Source: Phlebotomus papatasi
Lineage: Eukaryota > Arthropoda > Insecta > Diptera > Psychodidae
Reading direction: 5' to 3'
DNA: 64,000 nt
NCBI RefSeq assembly: GCF_024763615.1
Contig: NC_077223.1
Coordinates: 19,158,001-19,222,000, forward strand
In this document: piece after piece, positions 1 to 10,467 of the stretch
Position numbering within the stretch: position 1 is the first letter of the stretch
Layout: each line of letters begins with the position of its first letter
Translations under genes and position numbers: made by a program
The notes under the pieces: model-generated
Told to the model about the DNA's origin: nothing
Databases searched by the model: none
What the model saw: only the letters and a program-made list of their open reading frames with translations

Positions 1-885
1 GAGAAAAAATGGTCAGATTTCTTCTTATATATTATATTTACTGTAAATTTTTAAAAATTTTCAAATCTATTTTTGTTTTGGAGCATTAAGTACTCATTTT
101 TATCTACCAAAGATTTAACAATTCTTTGAATTAATTTATAAATATTTTCAAATTCTGCGTTTATTCTGACTATTCATTACTTTTTTTTATCAAATATTAG
201 TGTAGAAAATTCCAGAGGAGTCATGTGTTACAAAAAACGAATACACATTTTCTTCTACAAATTAGTAACACTTTTTATGCGAAATCCACAAAGAAAATAA
301 ATGTTCATACATCATTACTAAGATTTTCAACATCTCACAGTAAAAAGACCCAAAATAAACCGAAAAAAAAATCTCTTGAATGCTTCAAAATGTTCAAAAT
401 TCTTTAAATTGAAAAACCTCTCAAGTTTTTCTCAGTGTTAGTCCTGTCCTCGGGCGGTGGATAAGGGAAACCAACTGATTTATTAACAGAGCTTTCGGAA
501 CGTCATTTTCTGTGTTTGTGCATAGGTTTTCTGATTAATTAATAAATAAGCCTAATAATTCAGCTGTTACTGTGCATACCAGCCAAAATTCTATTTTATT
601 ATTAATCGAAGATAATAGAAAGTAGTTAATAGTAATAACGGTAATAACTCTAGTTTATAAAATAGAATTTTTGCTTTGGAAAATAAGAGAAAAATTTAAT
701 TATGCAAAGGCTGCCGCATTCAAAGGCAGACCACTTTCTCCTATACCCATTTCTACTAAATGGTCATTAAAACCTTCATTTTAAGATATTAAGTGGTCGT
801 TTTTGGTCTATACACAGAACTTGAAATTTTATTAACTTATAAAGAAAATTTTGATGTGTTAATTTTAACATAAAAAAAGTTGTTA
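1..885. other. Graf intronic sequence, no feature
   Basis: AT-rich sequence downstream of the last visible Graf exon on the minus strand, so presumably intron. I found no continuation of the BAR domain and no convincing open frame. Confidence 0.5.
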
Positions 886-1313
886 GGGTAAGTGTGCCAA
901 ATTTCGGCATAGTTGCATGCAAACGCCAAAGTCTCAAGTTTGAAATGTAATATCTTTAATAGAAATTGATTTTTTTTTATTCCTTCTACTTTAGGAGTGT
1001 TGCTTAGAAACTTGTAGACAGTATATTGTCTTTATTTATTTTAAAATCGTTCTTAATACATTTTAAAATGAATAAAAATGTAGACATAGCTTTGGTGCCC
1101 TATTTCGGCCACCTTCATTCTCATAGTTCCTTGCCCTTCGGGAATTCTTCCAATGTCTTTTTCACGTCATATCGTTTGTCGAAGTTAGATTTTTTGTTAC
1201 TCTTTTGCATTGTATAATCTCTAGATTATGTAAAAACTAAAAATTCATGGAAATTTTAAGAACGAAAAAGGTGGCCGGAATTGCAAGCTGGCCGGAATTT
1301 GGCACACTTACCC
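886..1313. mobile_element. TA-flanked MITE, GGGTAAGTG family, copy 1
   Basis: Terminal inverted repeats read GGGTAAGTGTGCCAAATT on the left and its complement on the right, with TA on both sides (884-885, 1314-1315), as for Tc1/mariner-type insertion. The 428-bp interior matches 49160-49571 in opposite orientation. The open frame inside is non-coding by appearance. It lies in a Graf intron. Confidence 0.85.
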
Positions 1314-1478
1314 TACCCTATTTATCTAAATTTTATATCTTTATAAAAGATTAGTCCTACTTTACAATCAAATTCTCAATTACACAAAAGAAGACAAAAA
1401 TTTCTTCTTTTGAGTAACCAATAGCTGTGATATAAGAGAAATCTCAGGAAAAGGGAACAAATTTGTAAAAGCAATTAC

Positions 1479-1652
1479 CTCTTGAATTATAAGGTCGGAT
1501 TTTTTTGTTGACATACTGAGAAATCTCTCTTGTGCTTGACAAAATTTGGCCGTCTTCTTGCCGAATAGCTTCTTTCTCTCCTTTACACCTCCAATATGTT
1601 CCTTCCTAAAGTACTCCAATGCACTAACGATGTTATCTTGTGTCTGTTCCAA
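1479..1652 (-). CDS. Graf: Graf coding exon 3
   Basis: 58 codons, phase 0 at both ends, acceptor TTTGCAG and donor GTAATT. It encodes LEQTQDNIVSALEYFRKEHI and a Lys-rich helix ending STKKSDLIIQE, matching the second half of the GRAF BAR domain. Confidence 0.9.
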
Positions 1653-4600
1653 CTGCAAATGGGTGTGTTACCCAGAAAATATTTTGTTAGTCAATTAACA
1701 AGTGCCTTGACTACCAATGCAGAAAAAACTTACCATCCGTCCACGCTCTTCTTCAATTGTATTAATCAGCTGGCTAAATTGTTCCAAGCTCGCAACGATC
1801 GTCTGCTCATCTTCCGTCTGATTTGATCCAATAAATTCAAAATTGAATTCACCAAGACTCTTGGACAGTGCACGCTGTGCTCGTGATAAATCTACAAAAG
1901 GCAGCAGAAATTTTAAAATGATGTATACACAGATACATTTTAATGTGGTGAATCATTAAATAATTATCAAGCAGACAGTAATTTATATATATTTTTTTCT
2001 TGTTCATTGTCTTCCTCTCACTACCATTCAAATATATATATGTATTTACTGACATTTTATTCTATTTCAATGAATAATCTGTGCCACTTTCTCTTCAAAT
2101 ACACATTCATTCTCTTCTTTTTTTTTAATATATTTATGTACCTCTGAGAATTATTTCAATTTTTATTGTTTTATTGTTTGCAAAAGAAAAAATTTAAGAA
2201 TATAAAATAACTTTAAAATTAAAGCTAGAAGAATGTTCAACGGTTCACATTGAGACTGCATTCATTTGAAATTGCACTAAACAACCTTAGCGCAAATAGC
2301 TTCAAATGTCAGAAAGATCACTTGGAATTCACAGTAAAACACCACCGTGAAAAGCTATAAATTTAATAAATATTTTAAATTTTATATTCCAAGCACATTC
2401 TTTGAAATCATTTTGTTGAATATGCAATTGTAAAGATCACGTTTTTTTCCATCCATTTTTGCTTTTCGCATTAAAATTGGGTTAATGTGGACAAAGTCAA
2501 AAAAAAATCTACACATAGAAAGAGAAGCAATAAATAAAGTGTGGAAACGAGAATCAAAACAAAATTATGGAAAAGAAAACCAAAAAAAAAAAAAAAACAG
2601 AGAAACAAAAATAGACAAACTGATTCTCATCAAAAAGATTCTCATTAAGCTAAGCGCTAATGATAGGGCAGTCAGCATAGAGATAAACACATGCAAAGAT
2701 GCCACTAGCGACAGAGATTCAAAATTCAAGGTTTGATTTACTGCAACAAAGATAGCGAAGTAGATAGCAAAAATTTTGAGGAATTTCACGCGAAAACATT
2801 ATTAATTGTTTGAAATACAAATGACATGCTGGACAGGAAGAATTTTAGATACATATTCAAGATAAAACTTGAAAGAATGAATTTATGTCAACATTTGCTT
2901 CTCGCTTACAAGTTCACATAACAAAATAATTTTTAATGAAGACGGATTTGCAAAACAAAAAAAAACTCCACAATTCAGCAGAATTATTATCCAAGACACA
3001 TACTCAGTAGCAGCAAAGTCCGTTATCATTTTACTCAAACAAATTTATAATTTCTAAGCATGTCCAACATTCATCAGTCATACTTTGTCCAACATACATT
3101 TTAAAATCTTACGTGAAAATTGAAAGAATAATATAAAAATAGTCTCGATTATAAAATACATAAAAAGATTAAGTTTGTGTCTTGGATAAACTGTATTCTC
3201 AACATATCACAGCATAAAAACATAAATAGTAGTACGCAGGTTTCTGCAGTTAAGGTACGAATATTTAACCTTTAGGACACTACCAATAGAAAGTTGGGTT
3301 GAGTTATCTAAAGTCTTGCCGATTTATTAAGCTGGATGAACCTGATAAATGTCTTTGAGTCTTTTAAAAATATCACAAATAAAGCTTTAAAGCTTCATAT
3401 ATCTTATCAACAACAGTTCAAAATAGCGGATAGATCTATGTTTAATTTAAAGAAAAAAGCGCATTAATAATCGATTTTCCTATTTAGATGAATTCCTCGG
3501 GTGATTTACTGCGAAATTCTTACTCAATTGTAATTTAACTAAAAGATTTAGAGGAAGATCGAGCACTGTAAGTCATATTAATAATAATAATAATGGTGGC
3601 ACAACGTTCCGTAGAGGAACTAGGCCTTCCCACAAGAGGATTTCTAGACATGCATTATTATTTTTTCTTGTACGGGATGAGGTTGTTAGTTGTCAGTCCC
3701 ATGTCCGTGGAATCAAGTGCAGTAAAGCTCACTGAATGCAAATCGAACTTCGAACACTTTTAACGCCAGAAAAATTCCTGGTGACCTAAAGGGGATTCGA
3801 ACCCGGGACACTTGCATCATAGAGCGAGTGCTCTACCACTTGACCCATTGAGTGCCCTAAGTAAGTCATATTAACCAAAAATTATCTCCAGTATTATCCA
3901 AGTCAGATAAAGTAAAATTACGTAAGTAGGCCCAAACCTCTTTAGAAAACCGTCAATCAAATTCTAACAAGAAAATGAGTTCTTATAGGGTTTTATTCCA
4001 ATTGTTTAAATAAAATTCTAATACGATTTAAAGGTAGTTATCTAGACAGGATAAATTCAAGTTCATAGATATTTATCATAGATCAGCGATAATTATTAAT
4101 GTAGATAAATTCTTTTAATTAAGGGGTAACATCTATCAGACCGTCCAAAATTAACGTTTTTCTGTGTGATTTTTTTATGACTTTGTTAATGAATCGATCG
4201 ATGATCGATATGAAATTTTCATAAGTCACTGTATACGTCTTAAAAAGATCAGTGTAAGCTACTACTTTTAAAATTTAAAGCCAATCGGATAAAAAAATAC
4301 TCGAGTTTTATTGTTACCTGCGAAGCTTTTTAAAAGCAAAATTATCCTAAGTCCGCGTATTGCCGAGTCGTCATTTTGTTATCAAAACAAAATCGAATAA
4401 AAAATATTTTTGTATTCCTCAATACATATATAATAACCTTGAAGATGTCATATTGATCGATTCCTTAGCAGTCACAAAAAATTCATACAAAAAAAAATGG
4501 TTTATTTTGGACGTCCTGGTAAATGTTCCCCCTTAAAGTCTCTACCATTTCTAGAGCAATTTTCGTCAAAAATGGTATTTTTTATAAAATTTTTACGTTT

Positions 4601-6827
4601 CCAACTTTAGGAAGTGCAGACAATTTCCTTCCAAAGAACATTTTTTGACGAAAATCGCTCCCAATGTGTAGAGGCCTTTAAACAACAGACCTATGGCTTT
4701 TCTCGTTACAATACTTATTTATACATTGTATGAAATTTCACAAATTTACCATTAAATTTCCTTTAAAAATACGAGATATTAGAGATAAGACACATTGGCC
4801 GTCAAGACAGACACCCCAGAAAACTGTTAGCTAAGACGCATACCCAATTTATGACAGTTTTCCTTATATCATTTTCCTTGATTATTTTAATTAACCAAAA
4901 AATCATAATGGAAGAATTCAATAAACTCAACTTTATAGTTAGAAAAATTGTTGATAAATCTGATTTTATGCTAAAAAGAACATTATTTTTGTTTTTTTTT
5001 TTTAGAAATTACTGCTGTGAGACATGTTGGAACATAACTATCTATTAAAAATATTAAAACATACAAAACCTATTCTTTTCCCTTTACCACCAATTTCAGT
5101 ATGGTTTCAATAAATTTATTTTTGCGTATGATAACGCAGTTTAAAATTATTATACGTTACCGATAATTGCAAAATTACAAATTAAGTATCAGGCTCATGA
5201 ATTATTCTTAGTATTTATTACAAGTGAAAATCTGGAACTGTCAAAAAATCCAAAAATTCCAAAATAGACATGATTCCGAATTATCTCATCTTACCCTACT
5301 TTCTAACTATCTACAACAAAAATGAAAAAAAAAGATGTAGAAGTAGCAATAAGCAAGCGAGTAAGTATGAATTTTGAATTTTGTCACATGTGAGAAAAAG
5401 TTTGTCAAATTGTAAAACACTAAACAGGAGCTGAGATCTATTTAAAACTAATCCATCTTATCACGGATTTCACGGTTTTTGGCGGTCTGATAGTTTAATG
5501 GGACCCAAAACGTCCGAAACAAGGTAAAACTTCCAGGATTTGCATAAAGTTTGGCTTCGAACACTGCATATTTTTCCCATATTCCTTTAATGAATCTGGA
5601 CACTTACGCCATTAATGCATATAATCCTATATTAAAATTTCTCCAAATATTTCGTCTACATACAGTACACTCTCTCAAATTCGGGCATTTGGGACCGAAA
5701 TGTCACCCGAATTAGAGAGAAATTCAGGCGACAAACTGTTTGAAATGTAACGATTTTTTTTGTTCATCTGCATACTCATACTAAGTTTACATACTCATGT
5801 TTATGGTACATTTAGTGAAAACTCCTTAATAATGTAAAATCACATCATGACTAAGACAAACCATGGCAAATTTGAGCATATTTGCTTTATTTGATAACCA
5901 TAATCAAACTTGAAAAATGGCAACAAACTTTTTTCAAATATAACTGCTGCCCGAATTAAAAAGTAGCCCGAACTTAAAAGAGCCGAATTAAAATTAAGTC
6001 AAATGGATAAAACCTGGATCGTTGGATTTCAAACAATTTGATGTTATCAATCTCAAAATCCGTGCGACATTTTGGTCCCGCTCTTACGGATAAGCGACAG
6101 TCCACTGTATTTAATATTGTGAAGGTATAAGCATAAGGATCGTGGAAGGATATGAGCGCCACGCGGCATACAATTAAACTACCTTACTATTGTAGTAGAC
6201 TAGAAAGAAATGTGGTGATAAGTGAAAGTTCCAATTTGAAGTTTTTGGAGTAGCGAATTGATAATATTATTTTGTTTCTTAAGTTTTAGTGACAGAGATT
6301 TTGATCTTTCGAACCCCTCAAGCCGGAAAAATAAACGTAGATCTGAAAATAACTTATTCCTCAGAAGGTATTTGTACTTTTCCCACTTTTCCAGACAGTG
6401 TAGGGGTATTTCCCAATATCTAAATACAAAAATCTTCTATTGTTCCTTCAAAAGCTGCATGATCTAAGTTATTTTTTAAGTCACAAGGCCAATATGAATC
6501 TCAGTATGTGTGTTAAACACTTGCTAAAAATTACCAAAAATTAAAAGAGACCTTTGTATGACGGAAAGAACTTCACGGTCAATGTGTTTTAGCCCTTAGT
6601 CATTGGTTGGTAATTGGAGAAAATATTAGAGAGGCATTGGAGACATTAGATGAAGACATTGACTTACTTCTTGCAGCAGTTAACAGATCCTTAATTTCCT
6701 TTATAATCCGCTTAATCTGCTGACTGGTTTTATCCAGCTCTTTTTCATGTCTACTGAGATTTTCCCGAAATTCAGGGCTATCCAACAAACAGTCCGCGAA
6801 TTCTAGCGCTTGCAGTCCAACCACCAT
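1479..6827 (-). CDS. Graf: GRAF/oligophrenin-type BAR-domain RhoGAP, 5' coding part
   Basis: Three exons on the minus strand (6827-6668, 1891-1734, 1652-1479) join in phase to give about 164 residues of N-terminal BAR domain. The start MVVGLQALEF is followed by LLDSPEFRENL, HEKELDKTSQQIKRIIKE, the LSRAQRALSKSLGEFNFEFIG block and a later FRKEHIGGVKE block, in the order and spacing seen in GRAF (ARHGAP26) and Drosophila Graf. All splice sites are GT-AG with consensus GTAAGT or GTAATT donors. In this family the BAR domain senses membrane curvature and is followed by PH, RhoGAP and SH3 domains; these lie beyond base 1. The ATG at 6827 is the only in-frame ATG here; an upstream in-frame GTG at 6860 is not a likely start. 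Intron 1 is 4.8 kb and carries several transposons. Confidence 0.9.
1734..1891 (-). CDS. Graf: Graf coding exon 2
   Basis: 158 bp; acceptor TTTTGTAG, donor GTAAGT. It completes an Asn codon split with exon 1 and encodes LSRAQRALSKSLGEFNFEF then an acidic helix ending EEERGRM. The 81-bp intron to exon 3 is typical of insects. Confidence 0.9.
1892..3575. other. Graf intron 1, part without features
   Basis: AT-rich intron sequence with A-rich runs near 2485-2600. Small open frames on both strands look like products of base composition. No element was recognised. Confidence 0.5.
3576..3857 (-). repeat. tRNA-headed SINE, copy A
   Basis: Read on the minus strand, a tRNA-like head (3857 to about 3780) has a box A TGGGTCAAGTGG and a box B GGGTTCGAATCCC, then a roughly 190-bp body ending in an (ATT)n tail at 3576-3593. 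It matches 27417-27683 along its whole length, so it is a dispersed Pol III-type SINE and not a tRNA gene. Confidence 0.85.
4123..4532. mobile_element. TTAA-flanked piggyBac-like MITE, GGGGTAAC family
   Basis: Flanked by TTAA at 4119-4122 and 4533-4536. Imperfect terminal repeats of about 35 bp begin GGGGTAACATCTATCAGACC on the left; the right complement begins GGGGGAACATTTACCAGG. No transposase inside. TTAA duplication is the piggyBac hallmark; family membership is inferred. Confidence 0.7.
5663..6107. mobile_element. TA-flanked CAGT MITE, copy 1
   Basis: Starts CAGTACACTCTCTC and ends GACAGTCCACTG between TA dinucleotides. It shares interior sequence with 46975-47296; relatives at 49790-50025 and 56964-57163 share the termini. 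The CAGT terminus and TA target suggest a Tc1/mariner parent. At 445 bp it is the longest copy and lies in Graf intron 1. Confidence 0.8.
6668..6827 (-). CDS. Graf: Graf coding exon 1
   Basis: 160 bp from the ATG at 6827 to a GTAAGT donor at 6667-6662. It encodes 53 residues (MVVGLQALEFADCLLDSPEF onward) and the first base of a split Asn codon. Upstream sequence is presumed 5' UTR. Confidence 0.9.
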
Positions 6828-8252
6828 TTTTTTGGCCTCTTTGGATTTCACTAGCAGCACAAATGTGTTGGTGGTTTGATGAGGAGGTATTGTTTTGTAT
6901 TTATTTGGTCACAAACACACCTTTTCCTTCACTGTATTTGCCAAAATTTTCCTCTTCAATCTCGCGCCAAAGTCACTTTCAGAGGCACTTCCAGGTGGGA
7001 ATTTCTATCCGTTTGCCAATGAACTGGAACTTGTCCTCACAGAATGGGTCTTGACTCTGTTTCCAGAGTTCTCTTTTTTTTTCAAATAATTCTCACTTGG
7101 TGATTGTGTTCATGGAGAAAAATTTTCAGAGAGAAGAAAAAAAAAAGCAGTGTAGGTGTGTTGGTGTTTATGTAGCTATTGGGACGTCATTTTAAACACC
7201 ATTGAAGCACTACATTCAACAAGTGATTATCTGCTGATTCATATTAGAAAAATTCAATATCACCTTTTTTCACATGGAAAATCTCACTAAACCACTTGGC
7301 AGTGTCTCTTGAGTTGTGGCACTTTTTCAGCAGATTGCAGCAAAATGTCGAGAAATTGTGCACAAAAACAGCAAGTGAAATTTTTCCAACATAATATATG
7401 TACATTTATGTAAGATGCGCAGTTCACTTACGACTCTCTCTCACTCTCGTCTCCCAACTTAGTGGATAAATATTCACGAAAAAGGCACAAATTTTGCGCT
7501 ATTTCCCTATATCACGTGCTCCTTCGTAAACATTGAACTCCACTTCACAAGCTGACGCAAAGATTTGGGCGGAAAAACGGCCTAAAATCACGATTTCCAC
7601 TCAATTTTAGGCACCACTTTCGAGCAAATACGTCACTGTTTATCAAAATCTCCCATACATTTGAATCGCTGACAATCCCTGCCCATTAAAGAAAGTCAGT
7701 AGATTGTGTCGGCATAGATTCAGCTAAACTGCGGACATGTCTACCTCTGGTCTTTGGTAACTTTACTATAAATCGAAATGCTTCGGGATTTCTCGGATCT
7801 AGGCATTGAGCTAGAATAATTCCATGGGAAATAGGATTATTAGTTCAATTAATATAATGTTTTTCCATAGAAATTATTAATAGGGTAAGTCAGATCAGAC
7901 TCATTAAAGAAATATGGGAATGAAGTGTTTGAGCCAGAGTACGTGCGAAGCCTGAAAGACTTCCCTTAAAGGGAATCGGTACCGCTCTATGCTACACCTT
8001 GAGCTCATTACATGAATCTATATAGTAAATCATATCGCGGAGATCTCATGGGTAAATTAGTAAGAGCGTCGGCCTGGTCTTTGGCGGAAAGATCATCTCT
8101 AACTCGATTATGACAGTTGAGACAGACAGCTTAATATTTAAGCGTTTTACTTTACTCTTCGGGACACCCAGAAACGCGAAATCTCTTTGAAATGGAGATT
8201 TACAGCCGAAGCACTAGTGGTAGTCCTCTCGATAATGGTGTCACTGCCTGTA
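6828..8252. other. Graf 5' flank and intergenic DNA
   Basis: Presumed Graf 5' UTR and promoter, then intergenic DNA. A somewhat GC-richer part lies at 7430-7700, without a recognisable TATA box. Around 8040-8075 a tRNA-like box A (TGGGTAAATTAG) suggests a SINE remnant, but no box B is clear. Confidence 0.4.
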
Positions 8253-8521
8253 ATGCCCCAGACACACTTACGACTTAAGCCGAGAGACGACTTAGTGGAA
8301 AATGATGGAAATGAAGTTTAACCATTATGTCGAGTATAATTACACTAAGGGCCTTGACAGACATGAGGATTAGCCGAGAGACGGCTTAGCGTAATTATAT
8401 TAGAAATAATAGTCAAACTACATTTCCATCATTTTCCACTAAGTCGTCTCTCGGCTTAAGTCGTAAGTGTGTCTAGGGCATAAGCCGTCTCTCGGCTAAT
8501 CCTCAGGTCTGTCAAAGCCCT
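8253..8521. repeat. Interleaved double inverted repeat (P-Q-P'-Q')
   Basis: Arm P (8253-8343) pairs with P' (8391-8480), and arm Q (8348-8388) pairs with Q' (8481-8521). Q lies in the loop of the P stem and P' in the loop of the Q stem. All four arms hold a small hairpin unit close to AGCCGAGAGACGGCTTA. The outer Q ends read AGGGCYTTGACAGAC with TAA beside each, as for a MITE. It may be two related MITEs fused by partial inverted duplication. Confidence 0.8.
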
Positions 8522-9358
8522 AATCTTCACATACTCAACGGCTGGGCGGCAGGTACCCGGAACCGTTGTGGTTCAAAAATAATGAACATCATAGTGAAAC
8601 CAGTGAAGTTGTAGAGCACGGCCCTACTTTTTTCGTTGATCCATCCGCTTTAATGTATATGAAGCAAAATGAAAAGAAAACCCCTATCAGTATTTACTCT
8701 AATGCAACCATCTCTGTGGTTGAAAGTGGCGAAAAAGTGCTTATACAATGGCGAAAAAGTGTTCACAAAGTGGCGAAAAGTACTGAAACATGCATTGCTG
8801 CAGGAAATATATTTTTTCAACTCGATGCCCAAAAATTCCCGGAAAATCTCCTGGTTCAATAGAGAGACAAGGCTTCAAAGCATTTGTACAAAAAATTTCA
8901 TTTTATTTCGACAAAAATTGGAAGAATTACAAGGGTATCAAACTTTAAGATGGCGAAAAGGGCTTACTCTACCCTACTTGAACGTTCAATAGCAACAATT
9001 ATTGTGAAACGCATTAAGATTTTATGCACAATTGAGGTCGCACCTTAAAAAATAGTTAGAGTTAAAGAATAGTTAAGAGAGTCCAGTTAAAAATCTCATA
9101 AGTTACAGAAACGCCGTAATATATGCGATTTTTTCGGCGTCAATTTTTTGTCGCATCTTTTGTGCTGTCTGTTTATAAGAAATATCTTTCAAATTTACTG
9201 CGTGAAAAATATTTTCATATAAAAGTATGGCAAACCATTCCATGCTTCCTGAAATGCTCAAACTCGTGACTTAGATGCTTTTTAATATCTGGGGTGGAAT
9301 GATAACTTTTCGACACTATCAAATCGATAGTATCGATAAATCTATATCTCTTATTAGA
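8522..9358. other. Intergenic DNA
   Basis: Overlapping open frames at 8566-8992 on both strands show no recognisable motif. The last part (9298-9358) repeats near 40019-40083 and contains a TATCRAATCGATA palindrome. Confidence 0.4.
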
Positions 9359-9362
9359 TTAA

Positions 9363-9843
9363 CCCTTTAAGGACGATTGGAACACCGGTGTCCCATAAAG
9401 AAAATAATTTTTTCTGACTACCCAAAGTTATTTTTTTCTAATGTCTGTACATAATTGTAAAGTAGAAGGTTGAAGCTAGCTATTTGCTATTTAGTAAATA
9501 TTTAAGCTCAAAAATGGCGAATTTTTAAATTTTCAAATTCATAATTGATTTTATTTATTTTTTATACTTCCAATTTTTTAACTTCCCAAGCAAAACCCTT
9601 TTGGAAATAAAAACTAAAATACTCATACGTAATATTTTTCATTAAAGCGAAAAATATTATTCATTGGTATTGTCAGAAAAATTACTTAAATTTTGGGCTA
9701 TTTTTGGCCCTATCGTTCATAGAAGCACAAAATACACCGAATACAGACTCTGTTGGACTTTCCAATGTTAGATGTAAGACTTATCATTGATTATGTTTCC
9801 CAGTTTAATTTTTATTGTTGATTTTCAGTCCGTAAAAAGTTAA
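9363..9843 (+). mobile_element. TTAA-flanked CCCTTTAAGG family (A), right end lost
   Basis: TTAA at 9359-9362 is followed by CCCTTTAAGGACGATT and the module GGAACACCGGTGTCCC. The body matches the complete copy at 39311-39820 as far as the CAGTCCGTAAAAAGT block; the terminal TCGTCGTTAAAGGG is missing. Confidence 0.8.
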
Positions 9844-9960
9844 GTGAATGTCGACTATTTACGCACTGTTGGGTCATTTATTGTGACATTCTTAAAAGAA
9901 TGTGACTCTTGATAAATCAAAGATAAATTGATAAGTCAAAGATAGTTTTGTATGTAAGGA

Positions 9961-10102
9961 GTCCTCGAAGATCCCAAGTCCCTATCTCCAACTGTTTGAC
10001 CTCTAGGCGTGGTCACGACTGGACGGATAGACGGACAAACAGTGTGGTGTCAAAAAACTCGAAACTTCAGATGTTCAAAATTCTACCAAAATATGATCCC
10101 TT
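9961..10102 (-). repeat. Dispersed repeat with CTGTTTGTCCGTCT block
   Basis: On the minus strand it shares about 120 bp with 29131-29275: TATTTTGGTAGAATTTTG, a GTTTCGAGTTTTTTGAC block, CTGTTTGTCCGTC and then an AAACAGTTGGAGATA motif. No termini are evident. Confidence 0.7.
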
Positions 10103-10234
10103 AACGAATAAGTATATAATAATCGAAGGATTATATTTGTACCGCTCTCTGTGGAGTTTGAGCAGTAAACCATGATTAGACAGTAACTCATTAATTTAAA
10201 ATGAACAAAACATAAAATGTAATAAATTTAGTTA

Positions 10235-10467
10235 GGGTGAAAGGAACGTCTATTGACACTTTAAGAACTCGTGTCAGCCAGCACCTATTGACACCCTACT
10301 CTGTACCATTTGGGATATGAAATTTGCACATTTCTGTTTCTAGTAAAAGGTATATTACAGAAAAAACGTTATATTACTTATATTTTACTAGATACATTAA
10401 ATAATTTTCAACATTTTGACAAAAGTGTCAATAGGGGTTCTCTGTCGAACAGACGTTCCTCCGACCC
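10235..10467. mobile_element. TA-flanked 233-bp MITE, GGGTGAAAGG termini
   Basis: GGGTGAAAGGAACGTC at the left is matched by the complement of GACGTTCCTCCGACCC at the right, with TA outside both (10233-10234, 10468-10469). TGTCAATAGG-type sequence recurs inside each arm. No coding capacity. Confidence 0.75.

Noticed and set aside
3780..3857. tRNA gene
   Set aside because: Boxes A and B are good, but the sequence continues into a body shared with 27417-27683 and the stems are imperfect; it is a SINE head.
6863..7089. Plus-strand frames upstream of Graf
   Set aside because: They lie over the presumed Graf 5' UTR, overlap each other and show no domain.
8566..8992. Overlapping open frames on both strands next to the interleaved repeat
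   Set aside because: Low-complexity translations, overlapping on opposite strands, no motif or splice context.
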